Positions 47,823 through 59,533 are shown, counted from the first letter of the stretch. The stretch is 64,000 bases of DNA from Monosiga brevicollis MX1 (GCF_000002865.3 NW_001865041.1:1347850-1411849), one strand, 5' to 3'. Notes: generated by a model not told the origin, from the sequence alone. Program-made: numbers and translations.

Positions 47823-50164
47823 TAATAATCAAATTGGCGTGTAATAGACATCTCTGCCACCCGTCGATTGTGCCCGCCCGCGACGTACCTGCTCGGTTCC
47901 CAAATAGACGACTGAGCTCAGCCCGCATGCTCGGTGTTTCGAGCAACTCTGGTGGGCAAAGGCTCACCGCATCAGTGTACAGGCCGATGGCATCCTCGTA
48001 CATACTACCTCGGAAGAAAGTGTTGCCTTCGTTCTTCTTCTGCGCGAGCTGGGACAGAACAAGATCGGCGCGTGCTTGCGTGACCTTGGCACTGGACGTG
48101 CTTTCGGAGGCTGCACCGGCCTCGTCCTCGTCATCGCTCTCCTCGTCGTCACTGATCACCACTGCCTTGGGTGGGGCGGCCGCCTCGGCCCCAGCTTCCC
48201 CGGCCTTCTTCATCTTCACCTGCAATCATCAGGGAAAGGTGAGAAAAATGTACAAGGCCAAGCGTTGCAGGAGTGAGATACCCAAGTCTGCAGACATGAT
48301 GGCCTTGATGGGCCCTAGCAATCGAGGTCATCTCACCTGCTCATCAAACTGTTTCTTAAAGTCGGGGCTGCGAACTTTGCCCTCGGCCTCCCGTTCGATG
48401 GCGTCCCAGTTCCGGACCTTGAGTTGTGAAAAGAGGTCAGGATAATGCATGAATAACAACGCAAAGAGGCAAGAAAGCCAATGCAGTGGGAAGACGATAG
48501 ACAGCGACCAGCAGGGTTGGTTGACTCACACGAGACTTGAGCGTCAAGTGATAGGGTAAGCCCAGCTTTTCATTGCCCTGAGACAATGCCTCTACTCACA
48601 CCCAATCGAAGAGAAGGATTAGGGTACGCTGTTCGACACTGCACAGCAAGCAGGGACGTCTTGGAAAATCACGGCCCCCAAGCAGGATGCCAGTGGGGAC
48701 CAGGAGGAACAGGCGTCTTTTTTTCCAAGAACACGAGCAAATGATCCATATCGTACCAAGGGCGCGCACAATATTCCCACACGATGCCGCCGTACGCTCG
48801 GCGTGAGGCAATTTGGCCAACTCCTCCTCGCTCATTTCGATCGCTTCCTCAGAGCTGAGCAAGCTACGCAAGACGGGTAGCTTGCCCCACAGGCGTTCTT
48901 GCATAGAGATTGTAGTTGCCTCCTGGAGCTCAGCGGTTGAAGTGAGGTTGGGCCCGGGCGACAAGCAGGACGTAAGGAGTGCACCAGCTTGCACAGTAAC
49001 ATACCTTGCTGTGACGCTTGCGCATGGCCCATAGAAACACCAAGCCCAGCACGCGCTGTTGCAAACTAGGATGCTGGCGCAGGAGGGATTGCACATCATC
49101 GCTCTCAAGTAGATCGATCACATACCCAAGAGTTCCCTAGAAGAACAATCAACATGGCCGACCCCGCGCCAAGCAGGATGAACGTGAGGTGGTCCACGTG
49201 CACCAAGAGATCTGATGCGAGGGCTGGTTGCCAGAAGAGACAGGGGCTTCCACCGCACCTGGCTGTCGAGGGCATCGTGCGCGTTGGCTGTCTCCATCAG
49301 ATTCAGGATGTCTACGAGGACAAAGAGGAGGCGCCAGTCTGTGCTGGCAGGCTTCGCGGCTGCCTCGCGCAACATGCCAAGGAGTCGCTTCAACACGTCG
49401 CCGTGGGATGCGACCGCTTGGATGTGCTTTGCAGAAGCAGATCGGAGCAAATTCTGAAGCACCTGCGCCACTAGAAATGGCAACATGTTGTCCTGGCCAG
49501 GCTGCAGACCCGCAGCAATGGCCGGCAAAAACCTAAAGCCAAAACCATATGCCGGCAGGGAGAGGAGCAGAGCGGGTGGCATGCTAGATTTGAGCAAGAC
49601 GAGCTGAAACATGACAAGAAGCGATGGGTCGAGGCTGTGTACGCACTTGTCATTATTCAGGGCTTGCTTGCCCATTTTGTGGGCCAGCAAATTCTCGTCT
49701 AAAATCGAACATCATATGAGCCGCTTGGCATAGCCATCGCCTACCATGACCCGGCACCGACGTTCGTACCATGAAACATGATGCCCATGAGCGTCATGCC
49801 CATGCTGAGAGCGCGTTGACCGGGTTGAAGCGTCTGAATGATGAGAGGCATGCCACCCAGCTCAACCAAGTGCCAGAGGCAGGCTATCCGCTGCTTCTCC
49901 TTCATCTGCTTGATCAAGTGGATGTGCCCGAAAGCATACTCCAGCTAGACACACACCCAGGCCGTTGCCACCCACAGGTCAAAAGCCGCCCACATGCGAC
50001 GCCGTCTGTGCTGCCCCTCTGCAGCGGGAATGGCGGGGAACAGCCTCGGGCCAAGGTCAGAACCTTACCATATTGGAGAAGGCCTCATCACTGGCAAACT
50101 CATCCTTGGCGTTTTCGCGCAGTACCGTAAAGAGGGCACTCCCGACCTCTGTTGGAGTCGGCAT
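47523..50164 (-). CDS. ARM-like / C-terminal TPR protein
   Basis: Ten in-phase exons: 50164-50069, 49944-49770, 49698-49647, 49532-49259, 49136-49005, 48922-48757, 48591-48530, 48417-48337, 48219-47889, 47752-47523; about 532 residues. The first ~300 residues are helical with ARM-like repeats ('WHLVELGGMPLIIQTLQ', 'FLPAIAAGLQPGQDN', 'VAQVLQNLLRSASAKHIQAV'). A linker follows with 'VRNWDAIEREAEGKV' and an acidic patch 'ISDDEESDDEDEAG'. The last ~150 residues are TPRs: 'KKNEGNTFFRGSMYEDAIGL', 'NRAECYLKLSDYKSALSDA', 'AKAQQGLGDSAAAI'. Co-chaperone-type TPRs often bind Hsp70/Hsp90 tails, so a chaperone role is possible but inferred. I cannot name an ortholog; UNC45 and TTC12 have the opposite order, TPR then ARM. 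Confidence 0.8.
47756..47819. repeat. (CA)n microsatellite abutting a 3' splice site
   Basis: Read on the coding (minus) strand this is (TG)n ending a few bases before the TTTAG acceptor of the last exon of the ARM/TPR gene. Confidence 0.95.
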
Positions 50165-50389
50165 TCTCTCCAGTGAGTTTGAGTCAAGTCAATCAGCACC
50201 ACGTCTGCCAAAAATTGAAAATCAACCATTTTTTTTTTTGTTTCGTTTTGCTGTGTGTGCCTTTCTCGAACCAATTCATCTTTCTTTCTTCTCTCTTTTT
50301 CTCTCTCTATCTATTTCATCAAAATCACTCTCCAGCATGAAATCGTGCTATCAATTTTGTAACTTCGATGGCGTCTGCATTGCGCTCAA

Positions 50390-52169
50390 TCACTCGTCGA
50401 CAAAGACCTCTCGCCAGTCAACACCAGCCGCCGCGGCTGGGGCAGCACCCTCACCGCCCACTGCCCCAGAAGCGGCAGCAGCATGGCCGATGCGCCGACG
50501 CTGCTGTTGCTGGCGTGGAACGTGGCGCTTTTCCGTGGACCCATCATCGCCATAGCAAGGTGGCACGCCGTCCAAGGAGAATAAATCTGGGTGGTCAGCC
50601 AAGGCTGCTGCCTCGGCCAGTCGCTGCCTTCCACTGGCGGAGATGGAGACCGAAGGGAAAAGGTTCGCCGTTAGGCTACCGACAATGAGACGCCGCAGAT
50701 TTGACAACTCATTGCCTTGCAAAGCTATAAAAGTTTTGTAACCCCCATACACAGAGCTTGAGATTTCATCCTTGGACTTGCGATAACAGGAACGAACCAG
50801 AGAGCTTACGCACCCAAGACAATGTGTTCAGCACCTGCATCCCCTATGGGGTTGCCCCGCACATCTAACACGCCCAGCGATGGATGCTAGGGCAGCAAGC
50901 ACGAATAACATCGGCGTAAGCTTTCTCCTGCCAAGCAAGTTTGTAAGATCAACCAAGACGTTTCAGCACCCACCCTGCTAATGGCTGAGAGCAGGTCAGC
51001 CAAACGAGATGGCCCGATCATGTTGGATCGCAGAGCCAGGTGCTGCAGTTGCCGAGCGCGTGGAATCAGTTGTACCAGCGCTTCTACTACCTATAGACGA
51101 GCCAGGTTCAAGTCCCATGAGCTCTGCCCCGGACCAGGAGAGGGCAATCGAAGTGCAGCTAATCGACAAAGAAGACAAGCAGTCTCACGAACCGGGATAA
51201 TGTTATCCGTGAAGAGGGAGCAAAGATTAAGTTCTCGAATGTGGGCCAATTGCGTCAACTCTCGAGCTTCCATTTCAGCTTGAAGCTAACCAAGCAAGAC
51301 CGACCAACACAGAAGTAGCACTTCATCAGCAAGCATGTCACTGCACGATTGATGCCAGATCTATTCCATAATGGCCGCACCCGACAACCAGCAAAGCTGA
51401 AATGTGTCAAGTGAGCCAAGCGGGGACGCAAAAGCTTCAGAACAGCAAGACGACGCCGGGTGTTCTGCTGCAGAGGCACAAATGTATCAGACACGCCAAG
51501 AAAGGCGGTGCGCTGTTTCAATCCTGCATCTCCGTGTCAAAAGACCCCGGCACGGAGGGTGATAAAGGCGAACCGAGTGAGCTGATGCAAAAATAATAAA
51601 GTACAAGAACGATTTGAACAGTCGGTGTCATCAAGCCTTCAAAGAAACAGCCAAAGCTTCAGTTGACCCACCGCGACGACTGAGATCGGTGCCGTCGACA
51701 AAGAGGCGCTTCTCCCACGCAATCTGGTGCCGCACAGCCCCTAATATTATGTCAGAAAATGTTGAGGGGGGTTGCAGTCGCACGATCATTCCCATCCACC
51801 AGCCTTGCAAGCACTCACCCATGTCTAACAGGCGCCAGCGGACATCGCGCCAGCGGCGGCAGACCTGACGCAAGCAAACACCACATGAGGATTCAATATA
51901 CCATGCTCCTCTCTTCTTCTTCTTCTTCTTCTTCTTCTTCTTCTTCTTCTTCTTCTTCTTCCTCCTCCTTCTCCTTCTCTCTCTCTCTCTCCCCGCCCCT
52001 CTCCCCTTTCTTCCTTCCTACACACCTGTGCGGCCCGGGCCAGGCTGCATGCGTCAAGTCGGCGGAATATGCGCTCCAGCACGTCGGTTGGAAGCTGATG
52101 AGGGGTATGTCTGCTCTCGTGGCATCGTTTGTTCAGCCAAGGTGGCTTGCCAAGCGCCCAGCTGAACAT
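50390..52169 (-). CDS. F-box / leucine-rich-repeat protein
   Basis: Nine in-phase exons: 52169-52026, 51864-51819, 51740-51649, 51581-51546, 51467-51381, 51285-51193, 51090-50974, 50886-50814, 50724-50390; about 340 residues. An F-box ('LPTDVLERIFRRLDACSLA' then 'QVCRRWRDVRWRLL') is followed by LRRs: 'LAHLTHFSFAGC', 'LAHIRELNLCSL', 'RQLQHLALRSNMI', 'HPSLGVLDVRGNPIGDAG', 'LSNLRRLIVGSL'. The tail is Gln/Arg/Ala-rich. It is presumably an SCF substrate receptor. The 36-nt exon 4 and the donor at 51648 (GTTTCT) are the least certain points. The ATG at 52169 may not be the real start: an acceptor just after it ('TGTTCAG') is in phase with an upstream donor GTTAGT, so the exons at 52200-54104 could belong to the same mRNA. 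Confidence 0.78.
51911..51962. repeat. (CTT)n trinucleotide repeat in F-box gene intron 1
   Basis: About 17 CTT/TTC triplets followed by a C/T-rich stretch to about 52016, inside the intron after the first F-box exon. Confidence 0.95.
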
Positions 52170-52199
52170 GATATTCGATCAGATGAGAAAAAGTAGCAG

Positions 52200-54104
52200 C
52201 GTTTGGCGCGGGCGCGTGCTGGCTGAGCAACTAACCGTGGGATAATGGGGGTATACCGCTGCATGGGTGCCTGGTTAGAATCAAGCAAGCAATGCACTGA
52301 GTAGACCAGCGTCGTCGTGGGTAAATCAGGAGCCAAGACCACGTTGGCAAAACCCAAGGTTAAGCAGAGGCTGCCTGCCGACGGCACAAGCTGCCTGTAC
52401 ACCGCCCGATACGAAGAATGAGCACAGCAAGGCGGCAGCTTGAGCACATAAACGGTAACTGTTCAAGTACAGCGCCACAACCAATGCCGGGGTTGATCGC
52501 ACTTGGAGTCAGCAGTAATGTGAAAGTCAAGCTCGGGACTTGAACCAAGGCTTTGCAAGAGAAAGGGGGCCAGCCAAGACGCCTGACGCTCCACCAACTC
52601 CAACACGGAAGCATAAATGCCGCTGTAAGGCCCCTCAAGGAAGACAAAAGCCACCACCTGAACCATGAGTTGTTCACCGTCAGCCCATGCTAGCGTTAGG
52701 GGCGTAGCTCAGCACAGCTGGCAAGTATCACCTCGCGGGTCGATGAGGCACGAGCAGCTTGAGCAGCAGCGAGCGCATTGCTTCAACACAGTCCATCACT
52801 TCCTGGTGGCGGGCGGTAGGGGAGAATACTTGTGTAGCCACACGCGAGTGACTGCGCCCTGAGCACAGGCGGACGCAATCCTTGTGAACTGGCCAGGTCG
52901 CATAGTAACAATCAGGCTCTCGAGGCAGCCCATGTTAGCATCCAGCTTGGACCGATGCAATGGGCGGTACCAGTACAGGCATGATGGAGAAAGACCACAT
53001 CCCTACCTCGCGCGTAAAAGGACACCTCGTATGTAATACTCCCCTCACGAAGGCGATCGGATCGACGCGTCGCGTGATGTGGGTTGATACGGCCCGCTAG
53101 TACCCGACTTTGTTCCAGGGCGAAGCAATCGCCGTCATCGTGGACATCCACAGTCAAATTATAGACTGGCTCGCTGCCAAACTATTTGCGACGGCCAGCG
53201 CACAATGCTTGTCATCAGTCACAGCTCAACTAGCACCACATCCAACGCCTATCGACTTGAGGAGCAACGCACACCTGCGCTTTTACGAGCTCGCAAACTT
53301 GGCTCTTCAAGGCCTGGCGTGAGAGCGGCATTTCATCGGCCCAGTCCCGCCGGGCGTTTGCGGCAGTTTTCTACAAATGTGTGATCACATGAGCAAATGT
53401 AAGCCACAAGCAAAGCGGCCGGGCCAGTCCAACAGGAAAAGTGGGGCCATGACCGTAGGTTTGAGAACCAACCTCCAAAGCGGCATGCATTCTATGTTCG
53501 ATGCTGCGGATATTCTTCAGCTGTGCTGAGTCCAGCACGCCAATACTCGACTGCACGGCGGTTGGCCACACGTCAAGCAGCAGCCCCTGCTGGCTCATGA
53601 CCTGCGCGACGGCCTGCAGGCTTTGGTTGTCGCGTAGTAACTCCCCTGTGGCCATGCGCTCAACGCCATAGGCTTTGAGATGCTTGCGTCGTATGTCGTT
53701 GATGATTGTCGGCAGCTCGTCGCGTGAGGAACCTTGCCAGTTGGTATCCTCTGCTAGCAATGGTGCAAAGTAGCCGAGCTTGGAGGGCGAACTCAAAACA
53801 TGAATGGCTTCGGGGAGCACAAACATGATGGAACGCGCCACCGGCAAATCATCCCCCAAGAGCCTGCGAACGGGGAGAGATGTATATGAATGCGGCCTCA
53901 CCACAGCCCCAGCCACGGCTTCTGAGAATGTACGTACCAGATGTACAATTGTGTCATTTCGTCGGCCGGCAGCCAGGTGGCCGGGTCGGAGGTATCGGGA
54001 CCTGCCACCACGATGCACGGGCATTCCCGACCCAAATCTCGGAGTAACCCTTGCAAACGGCGCAGGCGCTCAGCTGCCGCTTGAATATGGCGTCGTCGAC
54101 CCAT
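52200..54104 (-). CDS. Unrecognised protein, possibly N-terminal part of F-box/LRR gene
   Basis: Five exons are firm and in phase: 54104-53938, 53863-53473, 53370-53275, 53181-53007 and 52918-52732. They give about 338 residues beginning 'MGRRRHIQAAAERLRRLQGL'. Hydrophobic strand/helix blocks include 'CIVVAGPDTSDPATWLP', 'ARSIMFVLPEAIHVLSSPS', 'PVYNLTVDVHDDGDCFALE' and 'PDCYYATWPVHKDCVRLC'. Further coding-like segments downstream ('FVFLEGPYSGIYASVLELV', 'VLAPDLPTTTLVYSVHCLLD') cannot be joined without a phase conflict, so the 3' part is unresolved. There is no domain I recognise. The last of these segments ends at a GTTAGT donor that is in phase with the F-box exon downstream, so this may be one larger F-box protein. 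Confidence 0.55.
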
Positions 54105-54417
54105 TTTGAGCTATAATCATTAAAACAATTGGCTTCTTGCATAGGCCACCCCGCCACTTTTTGCGCAAAAATTATGGCCGCCGTGCCGGTCGAGATCAGT
54201 ACTCCCAGATGATCATGATGGCCCACAAAAGCGACCCAAAAAAACGAAAACGAGACAAAAAAAAAAAAAAGTAACGGTCAAGTGTCAGCCTTTTTTTCTT
54301 GACCAAGCTTTGCCTGTCTTTGTTTGTTTGTGGGAGGGCTGCCTTCCGTGAACACCAGGATAACCAGAGAGCACACAGGTCAATGGTTGCGAAAAGACAT
54401 CAGATTCCGATTATTTG
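54105..54417. other. Spacer between thiolase and upstream-facing gene
   Basis: About 313 bp with an A-rich run (about 54236-54270). The thiolase gene ends here and the next minus-strand gene begins at 54104. No coding signal. Confidence 0.5.
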
Positions 54418-56650
54418 TCACTGGCATGTACGAGGGCGTCGGTTGCAAACTGGGAGCAAGACCAAACAAGCTAGCGCTTCTAAGCGCGTGTGAGCACATG
54501 TGCAAACACACTCGAGCCGGTACCGCCCACGTTTTGAATAAAGGCCACCTGAAAGTGGGCAAATTGTGTTGTCAACGCACGTCAGTGATGAAGAAGAATC
54601 GCTCTCGCACGATTGCCGAAAAGGGGCATTCAGACGACTGTCGAGCCAACATGACACAAACCTCAGGCTCGCTGACTTGGTTTGGACCAGCGGCGTCAGT
54701 GAGCTGCAAGAACATTTCCGCAGCCTGATACACGCCCGTAGCGCCGACCTGCAGGACGGCCACACACACATCACGAAGGCCAGCCGTACGCGAAATGAGT
54801 CCAGGAAGTGTTTCCCACAGCGACACTATGCGGGCGAGCCCCTACCGGATGCCCGCGAGCTTTTAGACCACCAAATGTGGCGATGGGTGTACTGCCCGTC
54901 AGGTTCAGGCCGCCATCTGCAGCCAGATCCAAGACCGTGCCGGGAGGCACAACCCCAATATTCTGCGCAAGGCAGAACAAGGCTTTTGAGAGCTGATGCC
55001 AATTGAGACAAAACAGCACCAGCCAAACACGCACCTCGAGCGAGCAAGCGGCCATAATGGTATAGGCATCGTGAATTTCAAAAATGTCGACATCACTGAC
55101 GGTCACACCGGCCTTGCGGAAGCTCTAGAGTCCACCGAAAGGCAGTTGATCAGAGAGCGCGTGATCCAACATGAACCCGGTCAACCAGTCACCGCTGGTG
55201 TGTCAAGACAGAGGTTATACACTCGTCATGAGCTCAAGTTATGCGGCTCAAGATCAATGAGAGTTGACTCACGTCTTCGGCCGACTGTTGGACGGCGCGC
55301 AGCGCCAAAAGGTCTGGGCGCTTGGCAATGGCCAATTGATCTACACGTCCACCCAAAACATGGTATGCTTAGCAGGGAAAGGCAAGTACAACTTGCTGTT
55401 GTGGCCGGAAGTCTGGGGTTGGCTGCACGAACCGATGGCTGCTGCGCTGGAGCGAACTTCGACCAGTTGTTGGCGGACCGAGGCATCCAGGGCATCAAGC
55501 GCCCGATCCGACACCAAGACCACGGCCGCAGCGCCGTCGCAGGTGGGCGAGGCGTCAAATAGCTGGAGGGGGGCGAACATCAATGCCAGTTGAGTGCAAG
55601 TGTCAATCCAAAGCACACTCGCAGAGTGTGCCCTGCGCGCGGCGTGGCCATATGCTGCAGCAAGTTGAGCATATGCAGTGAGTGTTACCGTTGCCATCAC
55701 GTTACCTGAATGGGATCGGTAATGACTTGGGCCTGCTCGTAAGTCTCCCGGTCCAGTGATTTGTGGCGAAACACAGCATGAGAAGAAAGACTGGCATTGC
55801 TGTGAGCCACCATGGCAAATGGGGCGAATTCCTCGTGGCGACGATTGTAGCGACGCATGTACTCGCGCATAACCGCCCCATTCAGAGAGACGAATGTTTC
55901 GCCCTCGGCGCCCTCTGCGGGCCAGTAGGATGCCGTTGCCAGCCTAGCACCAAAGATATCGAGAAAGAAGGCGTGAAGGGGAATCCAGAACAGGACAAGA
56001 CAGGGCAAAGCGATACAACGGATTTGTCAATGTACTTCACGCCACCACATGCTGCTCAAAGAACGCAACTTACGCTTTTGTGACCATGTCACGGTCGCAA
56101 TGTGTCATCAGCTCAACACCAGCCACCACAGCCACATCCACTTCACCGCTCTCAATGGCCATGTAGCCCCAGCGCAATGCTGCACCACCCGCCCCACAAC
56201 AGGCCTACCAGGTGGTGGTGGTGGCGTGTGTGCCACAAAAAAAAAAAAAAAAAAAAAAAACGAAGGACCGGCGATCAATAATGATAAAGCGCTAGCATCA
56301 GAAGCGCAAAGCCCTCTTACCTCGGCGGTGGCAGCCTCTGCGCGCTCGAGGCCCGCAGCATTGGCAAGCAACGGGCCGAGGTGCTGCTGATGGGAGAGCA
56401 TGCCTGACATCATGTTGCCAACAAAGAGAGCGCGAACTTGCTTGGGATCGAGCTTCGCGTGCGACACGGCCTGGTTGATAGCAGCGCTGCCCATGCCTTC
56501 CAGTGTTTTGTCTTGTTGCCGCGTCACTGTCTCGATGCCAATGCCGGCAATGTACGTTTTGGAGCGCGCTTGTATGCCACGCAAGCCCCTTCCGGACACT
56601 GCCGCCGACAGCCGCGGCTGCCGCCGACAGGCTGCTTGTAGAATCGTCAT
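54418..56650 (-). CDS. Thiolase-family acyltransferase (SCP2/archaeal type)
   Basis: Nine in-phase exons: 56650-56321, 56204-56074, 55943-55706, 55562-55433, 55340-55273, 55124-55035, 54962-54846, 54748-54662, 54549-54418; about 440 residues. The N-terminus ('[20 protein letters not shown]') is basic and suits mitochondrial targeting. '[12 protein letters not shown]' opens the thiolase fold. The nucleophile Cys should be C112 or C113 in '[20 protein letters not shown]'. Other blocks are '[19 protein letters not shown]', '[20 protein letters not shown]', and the active-site His in '[18 protein letters not shown]'. It ends '[17 protein letters not shown]', like SCP2 and archaeal acetyl-CoA acetyltransferases, where the second CxG cysteine of classical thiolases is absent. 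Likely substrate: acyl- or acetoacetyl-CoA; exact chain length unknown. Confidence 0.85.
56235..56260. repeat. Poly-A tract in thiolase intron 1
   Basis: About 24 consecutive A on the plus strand (T on the coding strand), inside the first intron (56320-56205), close to the acceptor polypyrimidine region. Confidence 0.9.
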
Positions 56651-56986
56651 GTCGAACCCTAATACATCAACACGAGGAGGGTTCAGCACGCAGCACATCA
56701 AGGGCCTTGGAAGACAAATGCCAGCCGGTGGCCACGAAACGGTGATGGCTCTGCTGCCCCTCTCGCTCCCACTCCCTCTTTCTACCCCTTCCACGCCAGC
56801 ACCAGCACCAGCACCAGCACCAGCACCAGCCGCTGAATGACGTGCCGCGGATCACGCACCTCTGCCGACAGACCTTGAACACCTAAACGCCAGCCTTTGG
56901 AAAAATGGCAACAAATGGTTTTCGAGTTTTGAACAACTTTTTGGTTTGACGATTCGTTTTCGCCCTCATAGGGAAGATTGAAATTT
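56651..56986. other. Spacer with (CAGCAC)n
   Basis: Region of 336 bp between the thiolase start and the end of the next minus-strand gene. It holds a small hexanucleotide array and A/T-rich sequence near 56930-56990. Confidence 0.55.
56796..56830. repeat. (CAGCAC)n hexanucleotide repeat
   Basis: About five to six copies upstream of the thiolase coding region. Confidence 0.9.
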
Positions 56987-59533
56987 TTATTGATTTGCAT
57001 GCGTCCTACTCTTCGCGTCAGCGTGAGGGGGCTGTGACGATGCAGAGGCGGATGATGCAGAGAGCGCAGCGCGGTTAGCAGCGCGGTTAGCAGCGCGTTT
57101 GGCCGCCCGCTGCAGGCGCCGTTGGTGCTCAGTCTTTGGAGCATTTCTGTCCGTGTGGCGCATTGATGCTGGGCCCGGCTGCTGCTGCTGAGGTTGGGCC
57201 GAAACGACGGGCTGCGCCTCTTGCTGACGCGAGGAGTTGGTAGCTTCAGTTGGCGGCTGAGTCGGCTCTTTGCGCAAGGCACGTGCAGCGGCCAATGCCG
57301 CGTTTTGCGTTGCGCGCCATCGTGCGCTGCCCTGTTGCTGCGGTAGGGCTTCCTCTTCTTCTTGTTCCTGGGTCAAGTCAGCGAGCATTTGCGATGCGAG
57401 CTCTCGAAAAAACAGCGCCGAATCGGGGCGTCTGAAGATCTGACGATGCAGGGTGGGCAGTGCTTGAAACAAACTTTGGGCAACTTCAAATGGTCGTCTA
57501 CGAATCGCCATGGTTGTGCACACAATCATCAGCGATGAGGATACAGCTTGATGGTGAGATGTGAGCACGTTGATTTGCGACCAAAGAGCGAGAGTCACAT
57601 GGCACCAACCCCACACCACACGCAGTCAACAGGTCCTCAACCCCGAGAAAAAAGTGCTGCTCCGCTATGACCGCCTCTGCTGCACATAGCGCACCGACAA
57701 TACCACTCACTCTAGTCGGTGTTGGGTCGAGCTACCATGCGTGACGAATGCAGTATCGTGAGCATAAAAGTCCATCGTTCTCGTTGCCAGATGTGGTACG
57801 CACCTCCAGGTATAAGGTTGTGTACTGGGCTATTGTTTGCAGAAGCTGCAGAAAGAGTCGCGGGGCCAGATGCTTTTGAAACAAGGTCTCATGCCAGACG
57901 AAGCGGCCCGATGTAGCTGTTCCTCCGTCAACAGGATGAGATTTGATTGAAGTTTCCTTGCTTGGTCTGCGCTCGGATTGTTTGGCAGGGTGCTGGGCTC
58001 GTGGTCGAGCTAAAGATGTGCATGTGTGGGATTGGTTCGCGCTGCCAACCTCGGATTGGGCTGCAACCGGCTCAGTCGGTGCAAATACCGAGCTGGGAAG
58101 ACCATAGAGCGCGGCTTTGGTGAGGGTCACGGGATGGGCCCGTTTGTGAGTCAGCAACGATGCCAGGCCTCCAACTTCAGGAGAGGTCGGGGGCAGTGGT
58201 GGCACGATGCGCTCGGGCGTGGCTGATGGCGCAATGGGTTGATGATGCACCCGCTTGGCTGGACGTTCGACTGGATCCGCCACTGCAGACGGCGACGGAG
58301 CAGTCAAAACGCCCGTGCGTCTGGCATTGTTCTCGGCCCAGGCCATCATGGTGATGCGCTGAGCCTCGGACTGCGCCGCCCGGTCTATTTTGAGGGATAT
58401 GTAACGAGTATGAGCCGAGCCTGATAGCCTGAACAGGCCCAGACAACCCCAGGCGTACAGCTAGCAAAATAAGTCTTGTCGAACTTTGGAACGCACATGT
58501 CAAGCTGGAAAGCAGCCGTTTGGTGGCCAGAAGACGTTGGTTGTGCACGTCATATGCTGCTTGCATCTGATGAGCCCGCACTTTGAAGATTGAGGGGTGG
58601 CGATCTGCACTTGCACCATGGGCTGCTGAGTTGCCAGGTCGGTCCAAGCGTCTTTGTTTTTTAAAAAGAACATCAAAATGAGGGGGCAGGGCAACGCTTT
58701 CTCATCAACAAACAGGATCCACCCAACTGGAAAAGCGCCTTGCTGGCGCTCATTGCAGTTGAATAGGGCAACCAACCTCACAGTGTACCAGCTGCGATTA
58801 TTGTCTTCAGGGACCGTGACGACCTCACATTCCAGAATTGAGTCCATCTTCTCCAAGACCACATAAACCTGCAAGTGTGAAAGCCAGGACGCGACGATGA
58901 TGCATCGTGGGCGACGCCTCGGGTTCGATACAGTAGTACGGCCAAACGTATACGTTGTTGGATCAAGAAATCATGAACACCAGGGCTTACCCGGTCACCA
59001 GTGAAGTAGCGACGACAGATTCGACGCCGTTGTGAGGGTGCTGATGACATCGCAGCACCGGGAACCTGCCCATTATTTACGCCGGAGACGATGTGTGGAC
59101 CTTGAAACGAGCCCCTTTGGAACTGCGGGACCGGTGCTTGTGCCTGGGCTGTTCTGAAGGTTGCAGGCGAGAGGCGAGCTTCGGTGCCGAGGATCAGATG
59201 GGCCGGCCATGCCGCAGTAGTGGCCGTGCTAGTACTGGCCGGCGATGCAATCGGTCCAGCATGAGAGGACGTCATGTGACCCCCCAAGTGCCATCGCGCC
59301 GTCACATTATGGCCCGGCATGGGTAAGGCGACGGAACGGGCAGGCATGGACCCTGGCGTCCAGGCGGCTGGTGCGGACCGATGTGAGCCAACGCTCAAGT
59401 CTGACTGTGCACCTGCGTGTGGCGGCGTGTTTGTTGGGGCTGTGGCCGACATATCGACCCAAAGCTGAACCGTACGCTTGGACAGCTTGGGTTTGAGCTG
59501 GTCTGCTGTGAAAACGGCGAGGAAAATACGCAT
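56987..59533 (-). CDS. Unrecognised protein with Tudor-like segment
   Basis: Six in-phase exons, 59533-58991, 58868-58777, 58651-58497, 58384-57804, 57731-57617 and 57546-56987, give about 681 residues. A helix-like start ('MRIFLAVFTADQLKPKLSKR') is followed by a long Pro/Ser/Ala/Gly-rich region to ~170. Residues ~175-215 ('YFTGDRVYVVLEKMDSILEC', 'SWYTVRRLDRPG') read like a Tudor/Agenet-type barrel. There follow a helix ('HQMQAAYDVHNQRLLATKRL'), a second disordered region, a helical block ('LFLQLLQTIAQYTTLYLE', 'VSGIVGALCAAEAVIAEQHF', 'RPFEVAQSLFQALPTLHRQI') and a basic tail rich in 'KRAANRAANRAAL'. The make-up suggests a chromatin or RNA-linked nuclear protein; that is inference. Start ATG 59533 lies just after a (TG)n tract. 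Confidence 0.65.

Noticed and set aside
52694-52720. tRNA-like 5' end (GGGGCGTAGCTCAG)
   Set aside because: No matching acceptor stem, anticodon arm or T arm follows within 90 bp, and the stretch lies amid gene exons.
52200-54104. Resemblance to the axonemal dynein factor DNAAF9/Shulin
   Set aside because: Only a short, weak similarity at the N-terminus ('RLRRLQGLLRDL') and a loose strand pattern; lengths and later blocks do not fit.
56987-59533. LIN9-like protein
   Set aside because: A Tudor-like segment alone is not enough; the DIRP domain and the C-terminal LIN9 helices were not found.
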